From contig JACQJO010000019.1 of assembly GCA_016205025.1 (NCBI GenBank), forward strand, positions 1 to 64,000: DNA of 64,000 nt, written 5' to 3'. Positions 44,814 to 53,180 of this stretch are shown here, piece after piece. Each line of letters begins with the position of its first letter. Position 1 is the stretch's first letter. The translations under genes were made by a program, and so were the position numbers. The stretch comes from Elusimicrobiota bacterium (lineage in GTDB: Bacteria > Elusimicrobiota > Elusimicrobia > JACQPE01). The notes beneath the pieces are model-generated. The model saw only the letters and a list, made by a program, of their open reading frames with translations. It had not been told where the DNA came from and did no database searches.

Positions 44814-46376
44814 TTGACCCCCGCCATTTTCGCCGTCATTATCGCCCTGTGCGCTTTCGATGTTCAAGCGGCCGCGGCCGCTCCCGCAGTAGCGATTAAG
44901 CGCGTTCCTTTTAGCATTCAGGTTTTTCCCCAAAAAGAATCCGTGAATATCTGGGCCTATCGCCAGGGTCCGGCATTGTACATCCCAGCCGGCAGTTTAA
45001 GCCGCGTCTTGCGCGCCAAAGTCCGCCGGTACAATCAACGATCCTCCATCGTTTTGGTTTTGCAAAAAGGCAAGGTTCTGGAATTTTTTCCAAACCAAAA
45101 AAGATTCGTTTTCGGCAAAAAAGCGGTGACCCTAAAGCAGTCCACGCTGTCGACTCCCGATGGAAAAGATCTCCTGATTCCTTTTGAGGCGATTGACCAT
45201 CCCAATTTTGAAGCCTACGCCGACATTGAGGTGGAGCTAGAGGAAACCAGGACCAAAATGAGAGTCTATCCCGTTATCGAGGTGCAGGCGCCCACGGTGG
45301 GGTCCCAGGATCAAGGATGGTTTATTGAGTTTAAGCTTCCTTCCCTTGTTAAAAATTACGAGATCACTTTTCATCCGGCCGACCCCCCAAAAACGGCGCG
45401 TTTGGCCGTTCGTTTTCCCTATTCCAGAATCGCCGGGGAGAAGAATCAATCGGCACCCGGCGCCGCGCCGGTAGCCTGGTTCGCCCAGCACGACGCGCTG
45501 GAAAATTCCTTGATTTTTAAGTTCAGCCTGCCCGAGTCCGTCGCGTTTAGCGACATCGACGCCTCGGAATCCCTGTGGCCATTTAAGAAATTGCAGATTG
45601 CGGTCGTGGACAACGGGCTTCAAGGGGCGTCTAAATTCTCGCCGCGCGGCCTTCCCTCCGCGCCGCGGCCGGCCAGGGGCGGCCCGAAACCCGTGCCTGA
45701 ACTCAAAAGCCCGAAGTCTTTGGCGTCGAAGCCGGCGCCGGTGGGCGCGCGTCGAACGAGCCATGCGGCCGAGTCTATCCGCGGTCGTCGCTATGTAATC
45801 GTGATTGATCCGGGCCACGGGGGCCGTGACGGCGGAACGTCAAATAAGTGGGGAACCAAAGAAAAGCAGATGACTTTGCGATTTGCCAAAAAAGTGGAGG
45901 CTGTGCTGGCCAAGAAATTAGCCGGCTCCAAGATTTTTTTGACCCGCGACGACGACCGGACGCTGGAACTGCCGGCGCGGGTACGCTTCGCGCAGGCCAA
46001 AAAAGCGGACGCGTTTGTTTCTTTGCATATGAACGCTTCACAGGCTAAAAACAAGGGCGGTTTTGAAATTTACATCCCCAGCTACATTAATTCCCATCGC
46101 TCGTCGCGAGCCCTTCTTTATGAGTGCGAAAAATTGGCTTTGGGCATCAACAGGTCGCTCGAGCGGCGCTTGGCCGGGCGTTTGTCCAGCCGGGGCATCA
46201 TCAAGGGAGATTTTCATGTTTTGCGGGAAAACGCGATGCCTGCCGTTTTAATCGAGGCCGGTTTTTTAACCCACCAGAATGATTACCAGCTTTTAATGAA
46301 TAATGGGTTTCAGGATACCTTCGCGCAGGCGGCGGCGCAGGGTATCGTGGATTATCTTAAGAATAGTAAGCAGTGA
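44814..46376 (+). CDS. N-acetylmuramoyl-L-alanine amidase (Amidase_3)
   Basis: Exported peptidoglycan amidase, 520 aa, cutting the MurNAc-L-Ala bond. A signal peptide (cut near AAAAAP) is followed by a beta-rich N-terminal region of some 280 residues and a basic proline-rich linker. The C-terminal zinc amidase shows VIDPGHGGRDGGTSN, TRDDDRTLELPARV, SLHMNASQ and AVLIEAGFLTHQND, which contain the zinc His/Glu/His ligands and the catalytic Glu. The start is TTG 44814, one base after sdhB, with a weak ribosome site. Confidence 0.92.
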   Translation: MTPAIFAVIIALCAFDVQAAAAAPAVAIKRVPFSIQVFPQKESVNIWAYRQGPALYIPAGSLSRVLRAKVRRYNQRSSIVLVLQKGKVLEFFPNQKRFVFGKKAVTLKQSTLSTPDGKDLLIPFEAIDHPNFEAYADIEVELEETRTKMRVYPVIEVQAPTVGSQDQGWFIEFKLPSLVKNYEITFHPADPPKTARLAVRFPYSRIAGEKNQSAPGAAPVAWFAQHDALENSLIFKFSLPESVAFSDIDASESLWPFKKLQIAVVDNGLQGASKFSPRGLPSAPRPARGGPKPVPELKSPKSLASKPAPVGARRTSHAAESIRGRRYVIVIDPGHGGRDGGTSNKWGTKEKQMTLRFAKKVEAVLAKKLAGSKIFLTRDDDRTLELPARVRFAQAKKADAFVSLHMNASQAKNKGGFEIYIPSYINSHRSSRALLYECEKLALGINRSLERRLAGRLSSRGIIKGDFHVLRENAMPAVLIEAGFLTHQNDYQLLMNNGFQDTFAQAAAQGIVDYLKNSKQ

Positions 46377-46380
46377 GAAA

Positions 46381-47226
46381 ATGAAAAATTTGCCTATTGG
46401 CGTGTTTGACTCCGGAATCGGGGGGCTGACGGTATTGCGGGGCTTGCTGCGAGCCCTGCCCGGCGAGCGGTTCGTTTATTTCGGGGATACCGCGCGCGTG
46501 CCTTACGGAACGAAATCTTCAGAAACGGTTTTGCGCTATTCTCGCGAAATCGCGGCATTTTTAGTGGGCAGCGTCAAAAAACCGAAAATTAAGATGCTGG
46601 TCATCGCCTGCAACACCGCCTCGGCGGTTGCGGCCAAGATTTTAGCCAAGGAACTGCCGGTCCCGGTCATCGGCGTTGTTGAAGCCGGAGCCCAACAAGC
46701 GGCCAAGATGGCGCCCGCAGGAACCATCGCGGTCATCGCCACCAAGGCCACCATTAAGAGTTCGGTTTACGTCAAATACTTAAAACAGTTGGCCCCCAAA
46801 GCCAGGGTCATTGCCCAGGCCTGTCCGCTTTTTGTTCCTTTGGTGGAGGAGGGTTGGTCGGATCATCCCGTGACCAGGCAGGTGGCGCGGATTTATCTCA
46901 ATTTTTTGGCCAAAAGAAAGCCAGATGTTTTGATTTTAGGTTGCACTCATTATCCGATGATTCAGGATACTATTGAGAAAATTGTTGGCCGGCAGACGGT
47001 AATCGTGGATTCTCCATCGGCGGTGGCCGACTGCGTTAAAAAAATGGTGCCTGGCACCATAATAAAAATGGTGCCTGGCACCATTTCCCTTGGCGCCCAA
47101 ACGCCGTCCAGCGCCATTCCCAGGGTTAAATTTTTCATCAGCGATGATCCTGCCAGATTTAAACAGACAGCAACACTTTTTTTAGGCCAACCCCCAGTTG
47201 GCGCGGTAAAGCTGACCCGGTTTTAG
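46381..47226 (+). CDS. murI: glutamate racemase
   Basis: Makes D-glutamate for peptidoglycan, 281 aa. Motifs are GVFDSGIGGLTVLRG, the first catalytic Cys in IACNTASA, and the second in LGCTHYPMI. Near the C-terminus a GGTGCC palindrome repeat encodes two copies of KMVPGTI (47041-47084), an insertion not expected in MurI. It follows the amidase after 4 bases, making a small peptidoglycan pair. ATG 46381 fits the family start. Confidence 0.95.
   Translation: MKNLPIGVFDSGIGGLTVLRGLLRALPGERFVYFGDTARVPYGTKSSETVLRYSREIAAFLVGSVKKPKIKMLVIACNTASAVAAKILAKELPVPVIGVVEAGAQQAAKMAPAGTIAVIATKATIKSSVYVKYLKQLAPKARVIAQACPLFVPLVEEGWSDHPVTRQVARIYLNFLAKRKPDVLILGCTHYPMIQDTIEKIVGRQTVIVDSPSAVADCVKKMVPGTIIKMVPGTISLGAQTPSSAIPRVKFFISDDPARFKQTATLFLGQPPVGAVKLTRF
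47041..47084. repeat. two copies of a 20-bp GGTGCCTGGCACC palindrome inside murI
   Basis: AAAATGGTGCCTGGCACCAT occurs at 47041-47060 and again at 47065-47084. Each is an odd-centred palindrome. The 24-base period keeps frame and encodes repeated KMVPGTI. This is a REP-like element in coding sequence. Confidence 0.88.
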
Positions 47227-47232
47227 GATCGC

Positions 47233-47940
47233 CTACTCGCGGGGCTTGGCCATAAAGGGTCTGCAGGCTTCCGTTTCAAGCTGGAAGCGAAGCCTATCGA
47301 GAGCTTCGAGAGCTTGCCTGCGGCGGTTGGTATCTAGAGTTTTTTTAGATTTAAGATCAGCCAGTTTGTATTCACGCAAAACCCGTTCGCACCATCGTCG
47401 ATTTTGTTCTTTTCCGTTGCCGTTAATCAGACTGACTGCTCCCCGTCCTTCTAAGACGGCAATTTCATAAGCCCGAAAGTTTTGAGGTGAGAAAGTAACC
47501 ATAAGCATTTGCCCTCCGATGGCGGCATAACGGCCTCCATAACGATCCTCGTAAAGAAGGTCGTATTTATCCCCTCCATACTTAAGATCAGACCGTTCGG
47601 TCAAGACAAGGTTGAGACTGAATCCGTCATATCTTAGTCTGGAATCGTTACTTTCGATCTTATCTCCTGGCCACCCGGCTATGAGATCGTCAGAATTTTT
47701 ACTATAGGTCGGATTGCCTAAAAAAATTTTGACGACGTCCGGTTCATTGAAGTTTCCACATTGCCGGCATACATGAGAACCTACCTGGATGATGTAGCGA
47801 TAGGTATACGGCTCTTTGAGTTGAAAGCTGGCGGCAGGCATGACCAACTCCTTACCCCCAGCAAGGGCCCAGGATGAAATGAAAAGTGGCGCAAACAGAC
47901 CAGCGATTGCCGTGACGGTTTTTGTGCATTGCTTCCTCAT
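47233..47940 (-). CDS. exported protein of unknown function
   Basis: Family not recognised. The 235-aa product has a signal peptide (MRKQCTKTVTAIAGLFAPLF, cut near ALAGG). The mature part contains a CxxC pair (HVCRQCGNF), several Asp/Tyr-rich stretches and a charged C-terminal helix. ATG 47940 is chosen for the GGAGGTGT site just upstream; the frame is open 28 codons further into AT-rich non-coding DNA. It is convergent with murI (6 bases apart). Confidence 0.72.
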   Translation of the reverse strand: MRKQCTKTVTAIAGLFAPLFISSWALAGGKELVMPAASFQLKEPYTYRYIIQVGSHVCRQCGNFNEPDVVKIFLGNPTYSKNSDDLIAGWPGDKIESNDSRLRYDGFSLNLVLTERSDLKYGGDKYDLLYEDRYGGRYAAIGGQMLMVTFSPQNFRAYEIAVLEGRGAVSLINGNGKEQNRRWCERVLREYKLADLKSKKTLDTNRRRQALEALDRLRFQLETEACRPFMAKPRE

Positions 47941-48077
47941 TTGGACACCTCCAGCGATAACGTTACATTGAAATATTACCCCCCCCAGCTTATTTGTCAA
48001 GAGGTAAAAATCGGCCTTTTCCATCGGCTGGGCTGAAAGAGACAGTGGTAAAATAACAGAGAGCTGGTAAACTAATA

Positions 48078-48320
48078 ATGAAACTGATGAAAAAGATTGC
48101 CCGTTTCCATGTCGTGTTGGAAAAAGAGCCGGAAGATGGGGGATTTTCTGTCTATGTGCCCGCTCTTCCCGGTTGCGCCAGTCAGGGGGAAACCGAGGAT
48201 GAGGCGTTATCGAATATCCGCGAAGCCATTGAAATGACCCTGGAGCACCTAAGGGCCTGCCATCTGCCGGTACCGCGGGAAGCGGACATCATCAGGGAAG
48301 TCGAAATCCCCACCTCTTGA
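48078..48320 (+). CDS. hicB: HicB-like antitoxin
   Basis: An 80-aa HicB/UPF0150-type antitoxin with FHVVLEKEPEDGGFSVYVPA, LPGCASQGETEDEALSNIRE and an EAIEMTLEHL helix. It has a partial RNase H-like fold but no obvious C-terminal DNA-binding domain. It binds the HicA toxin encoded next, which it overlaps by four bases. Antitoxin first is the less common order. ATG 48078 or 48087. Confidence 0.9.
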   Translation: MKLMKKIARFHVVLEKEPEDGGFSVYVPALPGCASQGETEDEALSNIREAIEMTLEHLRACHLPVPREADIIREVEIPTS

Positions 48321-48547
48321 GCAAGCCCCCGCAACTTTCCGGAGAACGCGTTGTTCGAGCTCTCAAACGAGCCGGATTTATTGATCGCCCCGGCAAGGGT
48401 TCGCACGTTTTTCTTTATCATCCCAGAGACCCTTCTCGTTATTGCACGGTCCCCCTGCATGGGTCTAAAATTGTTAAACGCGGGACGCTCAAAAATATTC
48501 TCAAGGGCGTCCGATTGTCTATTGAGGAATTTTTAGAGCTTACATGA
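48317..48547 (+). CDS. hicA: HicA-like mRNA interferase toxin
   Basis: A 76-aa toxin of the HicA/YcfA double-stranded-RNA-binding fold. SGERVVRALKRAGF, the catalytic His in GKGSHVFLYHP (His30), and TVPLHGSKIVKRGTLKNILK are typical. It cuts mRNA when freed from HicB. The start is a TTG overlapping the hicB stop. Its own stop overlaps the queC start (ATGA), so queC expression may be tied to the toxin module. Confidence 0.9.
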   Translation: MSKPPQLSGERVVRALKRAGFIDRPGKGSHVFLYHPRDPSRYCTVPLHGSKIVKRGTLKNILKGVRLSIEEFLELT

Positions 48548-49215
48548 AAAAAGCCGTTGTTTTGCTTTCGGGGGGGCTTGATTCCACCACCGCGCTTTAT
48601 TGGGCTAAGGCCAAGGGGTATCAGTGCCATTGCTTGATCTTTGATTATGGCCAGCGCCACCGGCGGGAGATTGAGTCCGCCAAGAAGATTGCCCAGAAGG
48701 CCGGCGTTTCTTTCGATGTGATTGCAATTAAGCTTGGTTGGACCGGCCGGTCGGCCCTTCTTGACCTTGACGTCAAACTGCCCAATATCCCTTTGGAAAA
48801 AATTGGACAAGGCCCGATCCCTTCCACTTACGTTCCGGGACGCAACACTCTTTTTACGGCCTACGCCATTTCGGCGGCGGATGCTTTGGGCGCTGAAGCG
48901 ATTGTTTTGGGTCCTAATGTTTTGGATTACTCCGGTTATCCCGACTGCCGTCCCGAATATTACCAGGCCTTTCGGCGGGTGGCTAGGCTGGGAACAAAAA
49001 GAGGCGTTGAGGGCAAGTCCTTGAAAATTTTGACTCCTTTAATAAAAATGACCAAGGCACAGATTGTCAAGCTGGGAGCTCAATTGGGCGTTCCTTGGGA
49101 GCTGACGTGGTCTTGTTATGCGGGTGGCGCCAGGCCTTGCGGTCAATGTGATTCCTGCAAGCTTAGAGCCAAAGGATTTGAGAAAGCAAAAATTCAGGAC
49201 CTAATTTATGCTTAA
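48544..49215 (+). CDS. queC: 7-cyano-7-deazaguanine synthase
   Basis: Converts 7-carboxy-7-deazaguanine to preQ0 in queuosine synthesis, 223 aa. The ATP-pyrophosphatase P-loop is LLSGGLDSTTAL, and the C-terminal zinc cluster is SCYAGGARPCGQCDSCKLR. IPSTYVPGRNTLF is characteristic. The gene overlaps hicA upstream by 4 bases and queE downstream by 8. Confidence 0.97.
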   Translation: MKKAVVLLSGGLDSTTALYWAKAKGYQCHCLIFDYGQRHRREIESAKKIAQKAGVSFDVIAIKLGWTGRSALLDLDVKLPNIPLEKIGQGPIPSTYVPGRNTLFTAYAISAADALGAEAIVLGPNVLDYSGYPDCRPEYYQAFRRVARLGTKRGVEGKSLKILTPLIKMTKAQIVKLGAQLGVPWELTWSCYAGGARPCGQCDSCKLRAKGFEKAKIQDLIYA

Positions 49216-49936
49216 GGCGCGGGTTGTTGAGGTTTTTTTATCTATTCAAGGCGAGGGTCTTTTATTGGGCACGCCCATGATTTTTGCGCGTTTTGGGGGA
49301 TGCAATTTGCGGTGTCTTTGGTGCGATGAGCCCGATGCCTTGGCTTTGAGTTCCGGCAAAGAAGCGGCCCTAGATGAAGTTATTGGCCAAATTGGCGAGC
49401 AGGGTAACGCGGATGGGCCCCGCTGGGTCAGTTTGACAGGAGGGGAGCCCTTAATGCAGGCCGCATTCCTTGAAAAGCTCTGCCCGGCGCTGAAGGGGAA
49501 GGATTTTAAAATTTTATTGGAAACCGCCGGGGTTTTGGGTCCTGCGTTAAAAAAGGTGGCGCCCTGGGTGGATTTGATTTCCATGGATATCAAACTTGAT
49601 TCGGCTTTGGATCCTTCTTGGAAACCTAATTTCAACGGGCATGGCCAGGATATTTTTGACCGTCATGCCAAGTTTTTGGAAATTGCTCCTCAAAAAACTT
49701 ATGTCAAGATCGTAGTGACTGATCAAAGCCAAGAGTGGGAAATTTTAGATGTCCTGCGTCTTTTAAAAAAGTTCCCGGGAGTTCCTTTGATCGTTTTTCA
49801 ACCCGTGACTCCCACAAACGGCATTAAGCCGCCCAGTCAAGAACGTTTGAAAGATTTTATGGCCTTGGCTTGGGAACAGCTGCCTCAAGTTGTTCGTTTA
49901 ATGCCCCAGTACCACCCTGTTTGGAAGCTTGCTTAG
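49208..49936 (+). CDS. queE: 7-carboxy-7-deazaguanine synthase (radical SAM)
   Basis: Radical-SAM enzyme making 7-carboxy-7-deazaguanine from carboxytetrahydropterin, 242 aa. The cluster motif is CNLRCLWC (Cx3Cx2C), preceded by SIQGEGLLLGTPMIFARFGG and followed by WVSLTGGEPLMQ. Its 3' end overlaps the convergent methyltransferase gene by 80 bases. No queD or queF is in view. Confidence 0.95.
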   Translation: MLKARVVEVFLSIQGEGLLLGTPMIFARFGGCNLRCLWCDEPDALALSSGKEAALDEVIGQIGEQGNADGPRWVSLTGGEPLMQAAFLEKLCPALKGKDFKILLETAGVLGPALKKVAPWVDLISMDIKLDSALDPSWKPNFNGHGQDIFDRHAKFLEIAPQKTYVKIVVTDQSQEWEILDVLRLLKKFPGVPLIVFQPVTPTNGIKPPSQERLKDFMALAWEQLPQVVRLMPQYHPVWKLA

Positions 49937-50570
49937 ATTTTAGGAGAGACAATAGGCAAGCAACCCCGCCGGAGTTGTTGGCAACGATTTTTTCCGAAGC
50001 GAGCGTTAGCCCGTATCGCTCAAACTTTTCCCTAAAGCCCCGGCGCTTAGCCAGCTCTTCCGGGTTTGCGAAGGCATGAGCCAAAATAATAAGCCCGCCG
50101 TCATCCAGCCAGTCCGCTAAGCGGCCAATCGTTTCTTTAAGATGGGGTTGAACCAAGGATTTATCAAGGTAATAAAGAATATCACCCAAGATGATCAGGT
50201 CAAATCGCCGGTTCGAAGCGTTGAACCACTCCCGGATATCCCCCTCGATCAGCTCCACCCGGGAGTTTCCCTTTAGCAATTCGCCGGCTCGTTTAAGGGC
50301 GATTCCGGAAATATCCAGAGCAGTGACTCTTTGGGCGCAAGAGGCCAGTTTTTGAGTAAAAACACCTTCCGCGCAGCCCACTTCAAGGGCATGGCGGAAA
50401 CGCCGTCCGTTTAAAGCCGTTTCTATGGCGTTAAATCGAGCGGTTTCATAAGGAGAGGTTTCATATTTAAAAGGATCCTTGCGGCGGCTAAAAACGCGGT
50501 TCATCTTGCGCCGCGTTACCCAGCCGTGCCACTTCAAAAGCAACGCTTCTTTTAGTTTTCTTAAATCCAT
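49857..50570 (-). CDS. class I SAM-dependent methyltransferase (NodS-like)
   Basis: A 237-aa methyltransferase with motif I LEVGCAEGVFTQKLA, acidic end of strand 2 in ALDISGIAL, a VELIEGDIREW motif, and LIILGDILYYL. This resembles NodS-type/small-molecule methyltransferases, but the substrate cannot be told. It lies 8 bases after the sugar-transferase gene on the same strand, so a role in exopolysaccharide or glycan modification is possible. The last 80 bases overlap queE on the other strand; the C-terminal tail is low-complexity (Ser-Lys-Gln), so the true functional end may be earlier. Confidence 0.83.
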   Translation of the reverse strand: MDLRKLKEALLLKWHGWVTRRKMNRVFSRRKDPFKYETSPYETARFNAIETALNGRRFRHALEVGCAEGVFTQKLASCAQRVTALDISGIALKRAGELLKGNSRVELIEGDIREWFNASNRRFDLIILGDILYYLDKSLVQPHLKETIGRLADWLDDGGLIILAHAFANPEELAKRRGFREKFERYGLTLASEKIVANNSGGVACLLSLLKSKQASKQGGTGALNEQLEAAVPKPRP

Positions 50571-50577
50571 TTTAAAA

Positions 50578-51789
50578 CTATCTTCCCTTGGCGAACAGGA
50601 TGTTTCTTAATGTTCTGACTAAAATGGAAACATCTAGCCAGAAGGACCTGTTGGCCAGATAGTAGAGATCGTAGCCGAAGCGTTCCTTGGCGTCTTCGGC
50701 GGTGCTGGCGTAACCCATATTGATTTGAGCCCAACCGGTGAGTCCTGGAGAGGCGGTGTGCCGGACCCAAAAATAGGGGATTTGCGATTCAAGATTATTG
50801 GCGATCGGAACCTGTTCGGGGCGCGGTCCGACCAGAGACATCTCTCCCCTAAGCACGTTGATTAACTGGGGGAGTTCGTCCAAGTGGGTTCGCCGGACCC
50901 AGCGCATTGGGCCGGGGATTCTTAAATCCTCGGGCTGGGTGACCGAAGGAGTTTTCCGCGAGTCATTTCTCATGGTGCGGAATTTCCAGATCGTGAACGC
51001 CCGGTTTCCCTTGCCCATGCGTTCTTGGCGGTAAAAGACGGGGCCGCCCAAGAAAATTTTGATCCAGCAGGCAACCGCCGTGGCGGCCAGGGCGGCGGGG
51101 GCAAAAAATAAGAGCGTCAATGAAAAATCTAGCAGGCGCTTTAAAACCGCGTAAAAGGCTTTTGCCGTGGTGGCCGAAAGAATGCGGTCCAAAAGCCAGG
51201 CGGCCGTAATGCCGTCGACCGGCACCTTGCCCAGATATAAAGCCTCGTAGGTTGAGGAGCTGAAAACAGGTTTTCCTTCCAGGGCCGCCTTTTTTAAGGT
51301 TTCGTGGTAGCCGTCGGTTTCGGGATTGGCGAGGAGTTTTTGTTCAATGATGACCGCCTGGTCTGAAGGGGGGGCGCCGGGTCCCCCGGCCGGATGCGGT
51401 GTTTTATTGATCGAAGACCGCCAAAAATGAATCATTGCGCCCGAAAGAAAGCTGGCTAGAAACAGAATGGTTTTGGGCGTCGGGATTTCAAAAACGCCTG
51501 AAATAAAATAGAGGCACAGCGCGGAAAGCAGGAAAGCCGTGCCCTGGCCGACCACCAGGAGTTCCTCCTGGTATCGGCCGAGATTTCTGGGTTCATAAAG
51601 TCCGCAGAGGTAAAAAACCCACAACCAGAGAATCGTAAGCACTAAAAATAACAGGAAATGGTGAAAGACGAGATGGGGGTTGTCCGTGAAATCTTGCCAA
51701 CGCCTTAAAAGTGTCACCCAGCCGAAGGAGAAAAAGACGCAGGCGCCGTCCCCAAGCAGGATCGAGAGATATTTTTTGGATGTCGGCAT
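50578..51789 (-). CDS. polyprenyl-phosphate sugar-phosphotransferase (WcaJ/PssY-like)
   Basis: Initiating glycosyltransferase of exopolysaccharide or O-antigen synthesis, 403 aa. The N-terminal part has four to five transmembrane helices. From about residue 215 comes the bacterial sugar transferase domain: KRLLDFSLTLLFFAPAA, PVFYRQERMGKG, FTIWKFRTM, RRTHLDELPQLINVLRGEMS and SLVGPRPEQVP. The second ATG (51789) is chosen; one two codons earlier is also possible. The adjacent methyltransferase may act on the same glycan. Confidence 0.93.
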   Translation of the reverse strand: MPTSKKYLSILLGDGACVFFSFGWVTLLRRWQDFTDNPHLVFHHFLLFLVLTILWLWVFYLCGLYEPRNLGRYQEELLVVGQGTAFLLSALCLYFISGVFEIPTPKTILFLASFLSGAMIHFWRSSINKTPHPAGGPGAPPSDQAVIIEQKLLANPETDGYHETLKKAALEGKPVFSSSTYEALYLGKVPVDGITAAWLLDRILSATTAKAFYAVLKRLLDFSLTLLFFAPAALAATAVACWIKIFLGGPVFYRQERMGKGNRAFTIWKFRTMRNDSRKTPSVTQPEDLRIPGPMRWVRRTHLDELPQLINVLRGEMSLVGPRPEQVPIANNLESQIPYFWVRHTASPGLTGWAQINMGYASTAEDAKERFGYDLYYLANRSFWLDVSILVRTLRNILFAKGR

Positions 51790-51855
51790 GTGCAAGAAAC
51801 ATTATATCGCTTGGACATTTAGTTGATACGTTGATAAGATTGAGGGGTTGCGAAG

Positions 51856-53007
51856 ATGAACGAGGTTTATGTAGTTTCGGCGGCAAGGACCGCGATCGGA
51901 AGTTTCGGCGGGGCGTTTGGCGCCACACCCGCGGTCAAGCTAGGTGGCGCGGCCATCAAGGAAACGTTGAACCGATCGGGGCTGCAACCGGAGATGATTA
52001 ACGAAGTTATCATGGGCAACGTCGTTTCGGCCGGCATCGGCCAGGCGCCCGCCCGCCAAGCCGCGATCGCGGCAGGCCTGCCCACCTCAATCGGCGCTCT
52101 GACGGTCAATAAGGTTTGCGGTTCGGGCCTCAAGGCCGTGGTTCTGGCCAGCCAAATGATTCGTTCCGGGGACGCCCAAGCCGTTGTGGCCGGCGGCATG
52201 GAAAACATGAGCCAAGCGCCCTATCTGTTGGATAAAGCCAGAACCGGTTATCGTCTGGGCCACGGCCAGGTGCTTGACGCCAATGTCAAAGACGGCCTTT
52301 GGGATCCTTACGGCAATATCCATATGGGATTATGCGCCGAGGCCTGCGCCGAAAAATACCAAATTAGCCGCGCCGAACAGGACAACTACGCGATCCTTTC
52401 CTACAAGCGAGCGCAGGAAGCCCAGGCTAAGGGTTATTTTAAGAGCGAGATCGTTGCGGTGGAGGGCATGGCGGAGGATGAAGAGCCGAAGCGCTCTAAT
52501 TTCGACAAGTTCCCTAAGCTCAAGCCCGCCTTTAAGCCCGATGGAACCATAACGCCGGCCAACGCTTCGAAATTAAACGACGGCGCCGCCGCGGTTGTTT
52601 TGGCTTCGGAGTCGTTGGTTCAAGAGAAAAAGTTAAAACCGATCGCCAAAATTTTGGGCTGGGCCCAGCACAGTCAGGATCCTTTGTGGTTTACCACGGC
52701 TCCTGTCGGCGCTTTGCAGAATTTGATGAAAAAATTGGGCGGGGATTTGAAGGATTTCGATCTTTTTGAAATCAATGAAGCTTTCGCGGTGGTGGCGATC
52801 GCTTGCGTCAAGTTAACCGGCTTGGATAGTGAGCGCGTTAATGTCAATGGCGGCGCGGTGGCGCTGGGTCACCCTATCGGCGTCAGCGGTTGCCGGATTT
52901 TGGCGACTTTAATCTACGCTTTAAAGCAGAGAAATTTAAAACGAGGAGCCGCCGCGATTTGCCTTGGCGGGGGAGAGGCGGTCAGTTTGGCGGTGGAGTT
53001 AGTTTAG
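51856..53007 (+). CDS. acetyl-CoA C-acetyltransferase (thiolase)
   Basis: A 383-aa thiolase joining or splitting acetoacetyl-CoA. All catalytic residues are visible: nucleophile Cys88 in NKVCGSGLKAV, His in GGAVALGHPIGVSGCR, and the second Cys (369) in AAICLGGGEA. It heads a run of acyl-CoA genes that matches the end of leucine degradation, where HMG-CoA lyase releases acetoacetate. The stop overlaps the stop of the small XapX gene on the other strand. Confidence 0.95.
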   Translation: MNEVYVVSAARTAIGSFGGAFGATPAVKLGGAAIKETLNRSGLQPEMINEVIMGNVVSAGIGQAPARQAAIAAGLPTSIGALTVNKVCGSGLKAVVLASQMIRSGDAQAVVAGGMENMSQAPYLLDKARTGYRLGHGQVLDANVKDGLWDPYGNIHMGLCAEACAEKYQISRAEQDNYAILSYKRAQEAQAKGYFKSEIVAVEGMAEDEEPKRSNFDKFPKLKPAFKPDGTITPANASKLNDGAAAVVLASESLVQEKKLKPIAKILGWAQHSQDPLWFTTAPVGALQNLMKKLGGDLKDFDLFEINEAFAVVAIACVKLTGLDSERVNVNGGAVALGHPIGVSGCRILATLIYALKQRNLKRGAAAICLGGGEAVSLAVELV

Positions 53008-53177
53008 TGCCCTTTAAGGCGCTCCACAAAAAAGTAACCCAGGAAAAGACCGACAATGCCTAGAACCCCGGCCAGGGTGTTGGGAGCGGGAACCGGAAGC
53101 CCGATCAGCCGGAAAAGGGCCCCGGCGATAACGCCGCTGGTCAAACTCAAGAGAAGCTTTTGGCCCATGTGGATCAT
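53004..53177 (-). CDS. XapX-domain (DUF1427) small membrane protein
   Basis: A 57-aa gene on the minus strand in the gap between the two thiolase genes. Translation gives LLLSLTSGVIAGALFRLIGL, then PVPAPNTLAGVLGIVGLFLG and a short basic tail, that is two hydrophobic helices with the Pro-x-Pro-Ala-Pro hinge typical of XapX proteins. ATG 53177 is used; ATG 53168 is an alternative. Its stop codon overlaps the stop of the upstream thiolase. Function of the family is unknown. Confidence 0.82.
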   Translation of the reverse strand: MIHMGQKLLLSLTSGVIAGALFRLIGLPVPAPNTLAGVLGIVGLFLGYFFVERLKGH

Positions 53178-53180
53178 CTT

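Noticed and set aside
53160-53180. TTG start for the second thiolase
   Set aside because: The family begins right at MKNVYILSGARTPF, and the upstream codons overlap the XapX gene start on the other strand.
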